A DNA stretch of 64,000 nucleotides. Source: Sagittula salina. GTDB lineage: Bacteria > Pseudomonadota > Alphaproteobacteria > Rhodobacterales > Rhodobacteraceae. Position numbers and translations under genes: made by a program. Where the stretch lies: the NCBI RefSeq assembly GCF_017813235.1, contig NZ_JAGISH010000005.1, positions 124,001 to 188,000 of the forward strand, read 5' to 3'. Of the stretch, positions 52,819 through 61,478 are shown piece by piece. Position 1 is the stretch's first letter, and the number at the start of each line of letters is the position of its first letter. The notes under the pieces were generated by a model. It saw only the letters and a list, made by a program, of their open reading frames with translations, did no database searches and was not told where the DNA came from.

Positions 52819-54636
52819 ATGGAATTGCGCAACGTCGCGATCATCGCGCACGTCGACCACGGCAAAACGACCCTCGTCGACGAACTGCTCAAGCAATCGG
52901 GCGCCTTCCGCGCCAATCAGGCCGTCGCCGAACGGGCGATGGATTCCAACGACCTCGAGCGCGAGCGCGGGATCACCATCCTCGCTAAGGCGACCTCGGT
53001 CGAGTGGAAAGGCACGCGCATCAACATCGTGGACACCCCCGGCCACGCCGACTTTGGCGCGGAGGTGGAGCGCATCCTGTCAATGGTCGACGGTGTGGTG
53101 CTGCTGGTGGACGCCGCCGAAGGCCCGATGCCGCAGACGAAGTTCGTGACCTCCAAGGCGCTGGCTCTCGGCCTGCGCCCCATCGTCGTCCTGAACAAGG
53201 TCGACAAGCCCGACGCGGAGCCGGACCGCGCGCTGGACGAAGTCTTTGACCTGTTCTCGGCGCTCGATGCGGACGAGGATCAGCTCGACTTTCCCCATCT
53301 TTACGCCTCCGGCCGCTCCGGCTGGTGTGACACCGAGCTCGACGGCCCGCGCAAGAACCTCGACGCACTGTTCCGGCTGATCGTGGACCACGTGCCCGCC
53401 CCGAAACAAGTGAAGAAGGTGGACGACGACTTCCGCATGCTCGCCGTGACGCTGGGAGCCGACCCTTTCGTGGGCCGCCTTCTGACGGGTCGCATTGAAT
53501 CCGGCCACGTGAAGGTCGGTCAGACGATCCAATCGATCAGCCGCATCGGCCAGAAGATCGAACAGTTCCGCGTCACGAAGATCCAGGCCTTCCGCGGTCT
53601 CCAGATGCAGGACATCGACGAGGCCTTCGCCGGTGACATCGTATCCATTGCGGGCATGACCAAGACCACTGTGGCCGACACGCTCTGTGCTCTGGCGGTG
53701 GACGAGCCGCTCGAAGCGCAACCCATCGACCCGCCAACCATCACCGTGACCTTCGGCATCAATGACAGCCCGCTGGCCGGTCGGGACGGCAAGAAAGTGC
53801 AGTCCCGCGTCATCCGCGATCGGCTGTACAAGGAAGCCGAGACCAACGTCGCCATCCGCATCAAGGACACCCCCGGCGGCGAGGCCTTCGAGGTGTCGGG
53901 CCGTGGCGAACTGCAGATGGGCGTCCTGATCGAGAACATGCGCCGCGAAGGGTTCGAACTGTCGATCTCGCGTCCGCAGGTCATCATGAAGGAAGAGGAC
54001 GGCGTCCTGCTTGAGCCCGTCGAAGAAGCCACCATTGACGTGGACGACGAGTACTCCGGTGCCGTGATCGAGAAGATCACCGGGACCCGCAAGGGCGAGT
54101 TGGTCGAAATGCGCCCGGCGGGTGCGGGCAAGACGCGCATCATCGCGCATGTGCCGTCACGCGGCCTGATCGGCTACCACGGCGAGTTCCTGACCGACAC
54201 GCGCGGCACCGGCGTACTGAACCGCGTGTTCCATGGCTGGGTCCCGCACAAGGGCCCGATCCCGGGGCGGCGTCAGGGTGTTCTGATCTCCATGGAAAAC
54301 GGCGAGGCGGTGGCCTACGCGCTGTGGAACCTCGAGGATCGCGGCAAGATGATGATCGGCGCGCAAGCCCCTGTTTACCAAGGGATGATCATCGGCGAGC
54401 ATTCGCGCGACAACGACCTCGAGGTGAACCCGCTGAAGGGCAAGAAGCTGACCAACGTCCGCGCGTCCGGCACGGACGAGGCCGTGCGCCTGACGACGCC
54501 CATCACGCTTTCGCTGGAGGAGGCCATCGCCTACGTCAACGACGACGAGCTGGTGGAGGTGACACCTGGTGCAATCCGCCTGCGCAAGCGCTATCTCGAC
54601 CCGCACGAACGCAAGCGGATGTCGAAAAAGCCGTAA
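52819..54636 (+). CDS. typA: Translational GTPase TypA/BipA
   Basis: The 605-residue ribosome-binding GTPase has G1 [15 protein letters not shown], switch 1 EREGITI-type [17 protein letters not shown]3 [14 protein letters not shown] and G4 [11 protein letters not shown]-like domains II, III and V follow, and the BipA-specific C-terminal domain ([18 protein letters not shown]) from about residue 450. It acts in 50S assembly and stress or low-temperature growth. AAAGGAAA precedes the ATG, and a GC hairpin follows the stop. Confidence 0.97.
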   Translation: MELRNVAIIAHVDHGKTTLVDELLKQSGAFRANQAVAERAMDSNDLERERGITILAKATSVEWKGTRINIVDTPGHADFGAEVERILSMVDGVVLLVDAAEGPMPQTKFVTSKALALGLRPIVVLNKVDKPDAEPDRALDEVFDLFSALDADEDQLDFPHLYASGRSGWCDTELDGPRKNLDALFRLIVDHVPAPKQVKKVDDDFRMLAVTLGADPFVGRLLTGRIESGHVKVGQTIQSISRIGQKIEQFRVTKIQAFRGLQMQDIDEAFAGDIVSIAGMTKTTVADTLCALAVDEPLEAQPIDPPTITVTFGINDSPLAGRDGKKVQSRVIRDRLYKEAETNVAIRIKDTPGGEAFEVSGRGELQMGVLIENMRREGFELSISRPQVIMKEEDGVLLEPVEEATIDVDDEYSGAVIEKITGTRKGELVEMRPAGAGKTRIIAHVPSRGLIGYHGEFLTDTRGTGVLNRVFHGWVPHKGPIPGRRQGVLISMENGEAVAYALWNLEDRGKMMIGAQAPVYQGMIIGEHSRDNDLEVNPLKGKKLTNVRASGTDEAVRLTTPITLSLEEAIAYVNDDELVEVTPGAIRLRKRYLDPHERKRMSKKP

Positions 54637-54642
54637 AAGGTA

Positions 54643-54665
54643 TCGGCCCGGCTACACCGGGCCGA
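54643..54665 (+). terminator. Hairpin after typA
   Basis: TCGGCCCGG (54643-54651) and CCGGGCCGA (54657-54665) form a nine-base stem with a five-base loop, seven bases after the typA stop. There is no T run. Confidence 0.6.
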
Positions 54666-54751
54666 CCGGCGCGCCCGTACCGGGCGCGCATATCCGATTT
54701 GGTGGGGGCCTCGCCCTGCGGCCTTCGGCCTCCCCCAGCGTATTTTCCCCC

Positions 54752-54776
54752 AGAGTATTTTGGACCAAGAAGAAGC
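54752..54776 (+). repeat. Dispersed intergenic motif, copy 3
   Basis: AGAGTATTTT is followed by GGACCAAGAAGAAGCC; a near-copy GCGTATTTTCCCCC precedes it. See 9098-9121 and 24221-24247. Confidence 0.6.
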
Positions 54777-54839
54777 CGAGATCGTGTTCGACTTCCCGCG
54801 CTCCATGCTGCGATTGACGATATGATCGGCCAGCGACTC

Positions 54840-55247
54840 TTATGGCTGCGGTGGCGGATCGAGTTCGATGCAGCCGCGCGCGGGCAAACAGTTTTCCATC
54901 GGGAGCGGCTCGGCCCGGCGCAGAACCCGTTTCGTGCAGCGTACCTCCTGCAACAGGATGTAGGAGGGTGACACCAATGTCTTTTCCTCGATGTAGATCG
55001 CCGGGTAATGGGTCATGGTAATCTGGCCCTTGTCGGTCTCTTCATGCACAAGCCGCGCCTTCCGCACGAGCCGCTGCGAGGTCTCGTAAACCGCCTCGAC
55101 CTTCGTCTTGCGATAGCAGCGCGGTCCCGGAACCCCATCTTCTGGATCACCATCGTCTACCTGGGCGCCCAGAGGCTGCGCGGCAACCCCGACGGCCAAC
55201 GCGCAAGCCAGCCACACGACCCGCAGGATCCTTCGTTTGACGTGCAT
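54840..55247 (-). CDS. Small exported protein, paralogue A of an unrecognised family
   Basis: The 135-residue protein has a signal peptide (about residues 1-28, ending LGAQ). The mature core is RCYRKTKVEAVYETSQRLV, HEETDKGQITMTHYPAIYIE and KTLVSPSYILLQEVRC, followed by a Cys- and Pro-rich tail (MENCLPARGCIELDPPPQP). The core aligns with the protein at 55505-55774, including two framing Cys and the HYPAxY motif. I do not recognise the family. A perfect DnaA-box 9-mer lies about 60 bases upstream of its start. Confidence 0.65.
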   Translation of the reverse strand: MHVKRRILRVVWLACALAVGVAAQPLGAQVDDGDPEDGVPGPRCYRKTKVEAVYETSQRLVRKARLVHEETDKGQITMTHYPAIYIEEKTLVSPSYILLQEVRCTKRVLRRAEPLPMENCLPARGCIELDPPPQP

Positions 55248-55307
55248 TCTTACCCCGACATATCAACCCCGAAGCAGAGTTTTGAGGATTTGCCGGGGCT
55301 TGGCAAG

Positions 55308-55316
55308 TTATCCACA
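55308..55316 (+). promoter_or_regulatory. Perfect DnaA-box 9-mer
   Basis: TTATCCACA, the consensus DnaA box, lies in the intergenic region upstream of the minus-strand gene that starts at 55247. A second perfect copy lies at 56006-56014 in the opposite orientation. Confidence 0.5.
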
Positions 55317-55427
55317 TCGCACATGAATGAATTTTCGGGGTGCCTACAGCGCGGCAACACCGGTGATATACCGAATCCACGTCCATGTTGGAGCACCTGC
55401 ACCAAAAATTACGGGCCCCAAACAGGA

Positions 55428-55460
55428 GAAGGGCGCGGGTTGGCAGCCCCCGCGCCCTTC
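55428..55460 (-). terminator. Terminator after the small protein gene at 55505
   Basis: GAAGGGCGCGGG (55428-55439) and CCCGCGCCCTTC (55449-55460) form a perfect 12-base stem. A second hairpin, GAAGGGT/ACCCTTC (55474-55495), lies between it and the gene. Only a weak T-rich stretch follows on the minus strand. Confidence 0.7.
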
Positions 55461-55504
55461 AAATCTATTTGTCGAAGGGTGATTTCCGACCCTTCAGAGG
55501 ATAA

Positions 55505-55774
55505 TTACCGGCACGCGGTCTTTACGGCGACATAGTGGCCGGGCGTCGCGAGGGTCTTGTTCTCCTTGTAGACCGCCGGGTAGTGCATCTGCACCATCTG
55601 ACCGTTCGCCGCATGCTCCCATTCGGTATGTGCCGCCATGATCAGTGTCTTCGAGGTATTGTATTTGGCCGGCACCCAGACCTTGTCGTAGCAGGCTACG
55701 ACCTGGCCCTCCCAGGCAAAAGCCGGGGCTGCCAGAGCTGCGAGAATTGCTGCACCTGCGATAACTTTTTTCAT
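55505..55774 (-). CDS. Small exported protein, paralogue B of an unrecognised family
   Basis: The 89-residue protein has a clean signal peptide (MKKVIAGAAILAALAAPAFA). The mature part has ACYDKVWVPAKYNTSKTLIM, GQMVQMHYPAVYKENKTLAT and PGHYVAVKTACR. It shares with the upstream-strand neighbour (54840-55247) the pattern C-Y-x-K, Y-x-T-S, M-x-H-Y-P-A-x-Y, K-T-L and a terminal Cys, probably one disulfide. A DnaA-box 9-mer lies about 230 bases upstream. The role is unknown. Confidence 0.7.
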   Translation of the reverse strand: MKKVIAGAAILAALAAPAFAWEGQVVACYDKVWVPAKYNTSKTLIMAAHTEWEHAANGQMVQMHYPAVYKENKTLATPGHYVAVKTACR

Positions 55775-56236
55775 GATCGTTCTCCCAAGAAAAAATTGTA
55801 GGTGAGAGAACCTTAGCCAAACAAATTCAGGTGACGCGACAGGAATTCCTTACTTGCTCGTCATAAATGCGGGCAGCCCGCCGGATTCACGCGGAAAATC
55901 GGGATTATGTGGCCTGAGTGCCATATTTTTGCAACGCTTCCGGGAGTTTGCGTACTGACTTCCCATTTCGGAAACGAGAACTATTCCATCTAGTGAAAAA
56001 CCTGCTGTGGATAACTCTGGATTTCGCGGGGTATTTTCCGAATCAGCCCAGTTCGCAAATCGGCTCAAAGGCCGTTTTCCGCCGATGGCAGGCTGCCGCT
56101 GATATCGGGCGTTTGGCGCGCGAAAACGCGCCGAACGCCTTTGACAGCACATCCCGATCCGTCTCCCCCGCGCCCTCGTACCACATCAGCCAGTGCCCGC
56201 GATCGCCAGTCGGTGAGATTCCGCGGGGGCAGAAAT
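55775..56236. other. Intergenic region with DnaA box
   Basis: About 460 bases with no credible gene. Base composition is near balanced between 55780 and 56040, well below the window average in GC. It contains the DnaA 9-mer at 56006-56014 and the promoter of the gene at 55505-55774. Confidence 0.5.
56006..56014 (-). promoter_or_regulatory. Perfect DnaA-box 9-mer, second copy
   Basis: TGTGGATAA is the reverse complement of TTATCCACA. Two perfect 9-mers about 700 bases apart are more than expected by chance in DNA of this composition. Confidence 0.5.
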
Positions 56237-56524
56237 TCATTCGGAGGTTTCGACCACCATCAACTCGCGCTCGGAAGCGCCGCGGGCAAAATCCAGCGCA
56301 GCCTGGTAAGCTTCGGAGTGGTAGCACTCCACCGCTGCATCGACCGAAGGGAAGCGCGCGACGACATTACGCGGGCGTTCCTTCCCTTCGAGTTGCACGA
56401 AGCGCCCTGCCCGCGCGATGAAATGCCCGCCATGCGCGGCGATCGCCGGACCCGCGAGTTCAGCATATTTGCCGTAGGCTTCGGCGTCGGTGACGGTGAC
56501 GTGTGCGATCCAGAGTGCGGGCAT
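56237..56524 (-). CDS. DUF1330 domain protein
   Basis: The 95-residue protein is a complete DUF1330, a dimeric ferredoxin-like alpha/beta fold. It is recognised by PALWIAHVTVTDAEAYGKYA, GPAIAAHGGHFIARAGRFVQ, ARFPSVDAAVECYHSEAYQA and the C-terminal LMVVET strand. The function is unknown. GGAGGAAAC precedes the ATG. It lies about 105 bases downstream of alaS on the same strand. Confidence 0.92.
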   Translation of the reverse strand: MPALWIAHVTVTDAEAYGKYAELAGPAIAAHGGHFIARAGRFVQLEGKERPRNVVARFPSVDAAVECYHSEAYQAALDFARGASERELMVVETSE

Positions 56525-56629
56525 GTTTCCTCCTGCGGGTGATGAAAAGGCGTCGAACAGGGTCCGGCGCCGGTCATTTGTTCGCCTGCCTGAGCGCGGG
56601 TCAAGCCCAGAAGGCCCGGTGGCTTGGAG

Positions 56630-59302
56630 TCAGCCCCCAAGAACCGCGCGCGCGGCAGCAATGGCGGCTTCGGCATTCTCGGTCGATGCCCCGCCGCCCT
56701 GCGCCATGTCGGGACGGCCGCCGCCCCCCTTGCCCCCCAGTTCCGGCACCGCCGCCTTCACCAGGTCCACGGCCGAAACCCTATCCTTCAGATCGTCGGT
56801 CACGCCCGCCGCCACGGCCGCCTTTCCACCGGTGTCGGCAATCAGCAGAACCGCGCCAGAACCCATGCGCGTCTTGTGCTCGTCGATAAGCGGCGGCAGA
56901 TCCTTGCCGGTGACGCCGGACAAAAGCTGGGCAAAGAATTTTACGCCTCCGACGTCTTCTGCCTCGGGGGCGGCGCCCTTGCCACCGCCGGCCATCGCCA
57001 GCTCGCGGCGCAGGCTCGCGACTTCGTTCTCAAGCTTCCGGCGTTCGTCCATCAAGGCCCGCACGCGGGCGGGTACTTCGGCGGCGGGGGCCTTCAACTC
57101 GCCCGAAACCTGGGCCAGCAGCATCTCTTGCTCCGCCAGGTAATCGAGCGCCACCTGCCCTGTCAGCGCCTCGATCCGGCGCACGCCGGAGGACGACGCA
57201 GTGTCACCAAGGCAGACAAAGGCGCCAATATCGCCGGTCTGCCGCACATGCGTACCACCGCAGAGTTCCAGCGAGTAGGTCGCGCCGTCGGAACCTTTGC
57301 CCGAGCCGGACTTCGCCCCCATGGAGACGACGCGCACCTCGTCGCCGTATTTTTCCCCGAACAGCGCCTGCGCCCCGATGGCCCGCGCATCGTCCGGCGT
57401 CATGATGCGCGTCGTGACCGGCGTGTTCTGCCGGATATAGGCGTTGACCTCGGCGGTGACCTTCGCCATCTCCTCCGCCGTCAGCGCCTTGTTGTGGCTG
57501 AAGTCGAAGCGCAACCGGTCGGGCGCGTTGAGCGACCCGCGTTGCGCGACGTGGTCGCCAAGCGCGTCGCGGAGGGCCTCGTGCAACAGGTGCGTGGCGG
57601 AGTGATGCGCCCGGATCGCCGTACGGCGACCGTGATCGACTTCCAGCGCCATGGCATCGCCCTTCTTGACCGTACCGCGGTCGACTGTCACGTGGTGGGC
57701 GTAGACCTTGCCGCCCGCCATCTTCTGGGTATCGGAAACCGTAGCGCTCTCGCGCTCGTTCTCAAGCCGGCGCAGGATGCCGGTGTCGCCGACCTGACCG
57801 CCGCTCTCGCCATAAAACGGAGTCTGGTTCAGGACGACCCAGCCCTTTTCGCCATCCTTCAGTTCCTGAACCACGGCGCCGTCCCTCACCAGGGCCAAGA
57901 CCTGGCCTTCGGCTTTTTCAGTGTCGTAGCCGAGGAAGTCGGTCGCACCGTGCTTTTCCGCGATGTCGAACCAGACGGCGTTGTCAGCTGCCTCGCCCGA
58001 GCCGCTCCAGGCCGCGCGGGCGCGCGCCTTCTGCTCCGCCATGGCCGCATCAAAGCCGGCGGTATCCACCTCGCGCCCCTTTTCGCGCAGGGCGTCTTGC
58101 GTCAGATCGAGCGGAAAACCAAAGGTATCGTACAGCTTGAACGCCGTCGCGCCCGGCAACTGGGCACCCTCGCCCAAATCGGACAATTCGTCGTCGAGCA
58201 GTTTCAGACCGCGGTCGAGCGTCTGCTTGAAACGGGTCTCCTCGTTCAGCAGGGTCTCCTCGATCATCGCCTGACCACGCTGCAATTCCGGATAGGCCTC
58301 GCCCATCTGCCGCACCAGCGCGGGCACCAGCCGGTGCATCAGCGGGTCCTGCGCGCCCAGAAGATGGGCGTGGCGCATGGCGCGGCGCATGATCCGGCGC
58401 AACACGTAACCGCGCCCGTCGTTCGACGGCATGACTCCGTCCGCGATCAGGAACGAAGTCGAGCGCAGGTGGTCCGCGATCACCCGGTGGTGCATCTTGC
58501 CCGGCCCGTCCGGATCGGCAGAGGTCGCGTGCGCAGAGGCCTCGATCAGACTGCGCATCAGGTCGGTGTCGTAGTTGTCGTGCTTGCCCTGCAACAGCGC
58601 GCCGATCCGCTCAAGCCCCATGCCGGTGTCGATCGACTGCATGTCGAGCGCCTTCATGGAACCGTCCTCGAACTGTTCGTTCTGCATGAAGACCACGTTC
58701 CAGATCTCGATAAAGCGGTCGCCATCCTCATCGGGCGATCCGGGCGGGCCGCCCCAGATATGGTCGCCGTGATCGTAGAAGATCTCCGTGCACGGGCCAC
58801 AGGGTCCGGTCGGTCCCATCTGCCAGAAGTTGTCAGATGTCGCGATGCGGATAATCCGGTCCTCGGGCACGCCGACCTTTTTCCAGATCTCGAAGGCCTC
58901 GTCATCAGTATGATAGACGGTCGTCAGAAGACGCTTGGGGTCGATGCCGAAATCCTTGGTGATCAGTTCCCAGGCAAAGGGAATGGCCTGTTCCTTGAAA
59001 TAGTCGCCGAAGGAGAAATTTCCCAGCATTTCGAAAAATGTGTGGTGACGCGCGGTATAGCCCACGTTGTCCAGATCGTTATGTTTGCCCCCGGCACGCA
59101 CACATTTCTGTGCCGTGGTGGCACGGACGTAATCGCGTTTTTCGACGCCGGTGAAGCAGTTCTTGAACTGCACCATGCCGGAATTGACGAACATCAGCGT
59201 CGGATCGTTGCGTGGCACCAACGGGCTCGAAGGCACGACCTGGTGCCCCTGGCGCTCGAAATAGTTCAGAAAGGTCGAACGGATATCGTTCAGGCTGGCC
59301 AT
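56630..59302 (-). CDS. alaS: Alanyl-tRNA synthetase
   Basis: The 890-residue class II synthetase charges tRNA-Ala and edits Ser/Gly mischarging. The catalytic part begins [20 protein letters not shown], with [18 protein letters not shown] as motif 2 region. The editing domain zinc site is seen in [15 protein letters not shown] and [14 protein letters not shown] coiled coil (about 730-770) and the C-Ala domain follow. Full length. It lies downstream of recA on the same strand, with hairpin-rich DNA between. Confidence 0.98.
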   Translation of the reverse strand: MASLNDIRSTFLNYFERQGHQVVPSSPLVPRNDPTLMFVNSGMVQFKNCFTGVEKRDYVRATTAQKCVRAGGKHNDLDNVGYTARHHTFFEMLGNFSFGDYFKEQAIPFAWELITKDFGIDPKRLLTTVYHTDDEAFEIWKKVGVPEDRIIRIATSDNFWQMGPTGPCGPCTEIFYDHGDHIWGGPPGSPDEDGDRFIEIWNVVFMQNEQFEDGSMKALDMQSIDTGMGLERIGALLQGKHDNYDTDLMRSLIEASAHATSADPDGPGKMHHRVIADHLRSTSFLIADGVMPSNDGRGYVLRRIMRRAMRHAHLLGAQDPLMHRLVPALVRQMGEAYPELQRGQAMIEETLLNEETRFKQTLDRGLKLLDDELSDLGEGAQLPGATAFKLYDTFGFPLDLTQDALREKGREVDTAGFDAAMAEQKARARAAWSGSGEAADNAVWFDIAEKHGATDFLGYDTEKAEGQVLALVRDGAVVQELKDGEKGWVVLNQTPFYGESGGQVGDTGILRRLENERESATVSDTQKMAGGKVYAHHVTVDRGTVKKGDAMALEVDHGRRTAIRAHHSATHLLHEALRDALGDHVAQRGSLNAPDRLRFDFSHNKALTAEEMAKVTAEVNAYIRQNTPVTTRIMTPDDARAIGAQALFGEKYGDEVRVVSMGAKSGSGKGSDGATYSLELCGGTHVRQTGDIGAFVCLGDTASSSGVRRIEALTGQVALDYLAEQEMLLAQVSGELKAPAAEVPARVRALMDERRKLENEVASLRRELAMAGGGKGAAPEAEDVGGVKFFAQLLSGVTGKDLPPLIDEHKTRMGSGAVLLIADTGGKAAVAAGVTDDLKDRVSAVDLVKAAVPELGGKGGGGRPDMAQGGGASTENAEAAIAAARAVLGG

Positions 59303-59501
59303 GGCGTCTCGCCCCTGTTCATCGTGTTTCGGGAACCTCTACCGCTGCCCCGGCGCCAAGTCCACCGGTCCTTGCGTCGCGCTTCACCGTTCCACCGGAC
59401 ATAGCGAACGCCCGGTTTCTTCTCGGCTCAAATCCTCCGGGGCCGCCCGCCTAAGGCGGGCGGGGGCAGCGCCCCCATCGCAGCGGAGCTGCTCAAACAG
59501 A

Positions 59502-59525
59502 AAGGGCACCCCACCGGGTGCCCTT
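59502..59525 (-). terminator. Terminator after recA
   Basis: AAGGGCACCC (59502-59511) and GGGTGCCCTT (59516-59525) form a 10-base perfect stem with a four-base loop. On the minus strand it is followed by TTCTGTTT. Further small GC hairpins (GCCCGCC-TAA-GGCGGGC; GGGGGC-AGC-GCCCCC) occupy 59445-59480. Confidence 0.8.
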
Positions 59526-59549
59526 GCCACTTGATCATGGAGCGGGGGG

Positions 59550-60620
59550 TCAATCGTCCTCGACGATGTCCGGGTCATTCTCCGGCATGTGAAAATCCAG
59601 CCCGTGCGCCGCGCGGATCTTGTCCTCGATCTCCGTGGCGACGCCTGTATTCTCCTTGAGGTAATTCTTGGCGTTCTCGCGGCCCTGGCCGATACGCTCG
59701 TCGCCGTAGCTGTACCAGGCGCCGGACTTGTCGACCACGCCGGCCTTAACCCCGAGGTCGAGAAGCTCGCCCGTCTTGGAAATTCCCTCGCCGTACATGA
59801 TGTCGAACTCGACCTGCTTGAAGGGCGGGGCCACCTTGTTCTTCACCACCTTGACGCGGGTCTGGTTGCCCACGACTTCGTCACGGTCCTTGATCGCGCC
59901 GATGCGACGGATGTCGAGACGTACGGATGAGTAGAACTTCAGCGCGTTGCCGCCCGTGGTCGTCTCCGGCGAGCCGAACATCACGCCGATCTTCATGCGG
60001 ATCTGGTTGATGAAGATCACCATACAGTTCGACTTGGAAATCGAGGCCGTCAGTTTGCGCATGGCCTGACTCATCAGGCGGGCGTGCACGCCGACGCTGG
60101 AATCCCCCATGTCGCCTTCGAGTTCGCTCTTGGGCGTCAGGGCCGCAACCGAGTCAACCACCACGAGGTTGACCGCACCGGAGCGCACCAGCGTGTCGGT
60201 GATCTCCAATGCCTGTTCTCCGGTGTCCGGCTGCGAAATCAGCAACTCGTCGAGATCGACGCCCAGCTTTCTCGCGTATTGCGGGTCAAGCGCGTGCTCC
60301 GCGTCAACGAAGGCACAGACGCCGCCTTTTTTCTGTTCCTCGGCGACCACGTGCAGCGTCAGGGTGGTCTTGCCCGAGGATTCCGGCCCGTAGATCTCGA
60401 TGATCCGGCCTTTGGGCAGGCCACCGATCCCCAGAGCGATATCCAGCCCCAGCGATCCGGTCGATGTGGACTCGATATCCTTCAGCGCGTTCTCACCGCC
60501 GAGCTTCATGATCGAGCCCTTGCCGAACTGCCGTTCGATCTGGGCCAGAGCGCTGTCCAGCGCCTTCTGCTTGTCCGCGTTCCGCTTGTTGTCCATGCTC
60601 AGAAGATCTGCCGTTGCCAT
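59550..60620 (-). CDS. recA: Recombinase RecA
   Basis: The 356-residue protein forms filaments on single-stranded DNA, drives homologous recombination and triggers LexA self-cleavage. Walker A is GPESSGKTT. Other signatures are [38 protein letters not shown] and [20 protein letters not shown]. The acidic C-terminus [10 protein letters not shown] is typical. The ATG at 60620 gives the family's normal N-terminus. An SOS box lies about 50 bases upstream. Confidence 0.98.
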   Translation of the reverse strand: MATADLLSMDNKRNADKQKALDSALAQIERQFGKGSIMKLGGENALKDIESTSTGSLGLDIALGIGGLPKGRIIEIYGPESSGKTTLTLHVVAEEQKKGGVCAFVDAEHALDPQYARKLGVDLDELLISQPDTGEQALEITDTLVRSGAVNLVVVDSVAALTPKSELEGDMGDSSVGVHARLMSQAMRKLTASISKSNCMVIFINQIRMKIGVMFGSPETTTGGNALKFYSSVRLDIRRIGAIKDRDEVVGNQTRVKVVKNKVAPPFKQVEFDIMYGEGISKTGELLDLGVKAGVVDKSGAWYSYGDERIGQGRENAKNYLKENTGVATEIEDKIRAAHGLDFHMPENDPDIVEDD

Positions 60621-60671
60621 TGGAATTGGCTCCTTATCACACACGCGCCGGAGCGCGGCAATCGCTGCTTT

Positions 60672-60686
60672 GTTCGCCTCTTGTTC
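60672..60686. promoter_or_regulatory. SOS (LexA) box upstream of recA
   Basis: GTTC-GCCTCTT-GTTC is the direct-repeat GTTC-N7-GTTC LexA operator of alphaproteobacteria, including Rhodobacter recA. It lies 52 bases before the recA ATG. No lexA gene is in the window. Confidence 0.85.
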
Positions 60687-60795
60687 CCAGAACAATGAGC
60701 ACAAAATGAGAACATTTCAAGTCAAATCTTACCCTTCCCCAGCATGGCACCGGATGGTTAAAGGAAGGTTGAGGAATTAGAGGGGCTTGAACGAA

Positions 60796-61389
60796 ATGCT
60801 GGTATTCTGGAAACAGCGCCTCGTGATGCTGGCCGTGCCCAAGACCGGCACCTCCGCCTGGGAAACGGCGCTGGGGCCAAGGGCGTCAATGGTAGTGAAC
60901 GACCCGCCGGAACTGAAACACGCGCCCGTCTACCGCTACAACCGCTTCTTTCGTCCGATGTTTGACAAGGTGGGCGGCCAGGACATGGAACTTCTGGCGG
61001 TGATCCGTGAGCCGGTCTCGTGGTTGGGATCGTGGTATCGCTACCGGCAGCGCGGCTTCCTGGAGGGGCGGCCGACCTCCACGCGGGGCATGGGTTTTGA
61101 CGACTTCGTGCGCGCCTATTGCGCAAAGGACCGCCCACCCTTCGCCAATGTCGGTGCCCAGTCAAAGTTCGTTGAGCCCCGCCCGAACGGGGTCGCGGTG
61201 AAGCACCTGTTCAAATACGAGAACCAGTCCGGGCTGATCGGTTTCCTGGAGACGCGGCTGGGCTTTGCCATCGATCTGCCACGGGAAAACGTCTCTCCCC
61301 GGCGCGAAATCGACCTGTCCCCAGAGACGGAGGCGCTTCTGCGCCAGACATGCGCGGCTGATTTTGCCATCTGGAACAGCGCGGAGTGA
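60796..61389 (+). CDS. Sulfotransferase-like protein
   Basis: The 197-residue protein has the PAPS 5'-phosphosulfate loop PKTGTSAWE (15-23) and a 3'-phosphate-binding region AVIREPVSWLGSWYRYR. These are the two signatures of sulfotransferases; the rest is short and divergent. The acceptor is unknown. The ATG at 60796 lies 10 bases after AGGGG; a TTG at 60787 would be too close to that site. It is divergent from recA. A CtrA-like sequence, TTAA-N7-TTGA with one mismatch, lies at about 60757-60771. Confidence 0.75.
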   Translation: MLVFWKQRLVMLAVPKTGTSAWETALGPRASMVVNDPPELKHAPVYRYNRFFRPMFDKVGGQDMELLAVIREPVSWLGSWYRYRQRGFLEGRPTSTRGMGFDDFVRAYCAKDRPPFANVGAQSKFVEPRPNGVAVKHLFKYENQSGLIGFLETRLGFAIDLPRENVSPRREIDLSPETEALLRQTCAADFAIWNSAE

Positions 61390-61478
61390 CCGCCGGGAAC
61401 AATATCTTCCGGACGAACCATCCTCGGTCGCAGAGGTCTTCGGACGCAAGCCCTTACACTTGGTTACCGCGGAAGCCC

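Noticed and set aside
55248..56236. Possible chromosomal origin because of the DnaA boxes
   Set aside because: Only two perfect boxes, no box cluster or clear AT-rich unwinding element, and no dnaA, hemE, parAB or rpmH nearby.
56624..59404. A 926-codon plus-strand open frame opposite alaS
   Set aside because: Same artefact: long antisense frame with low-complexity composition opposite a fully conserved alaS.
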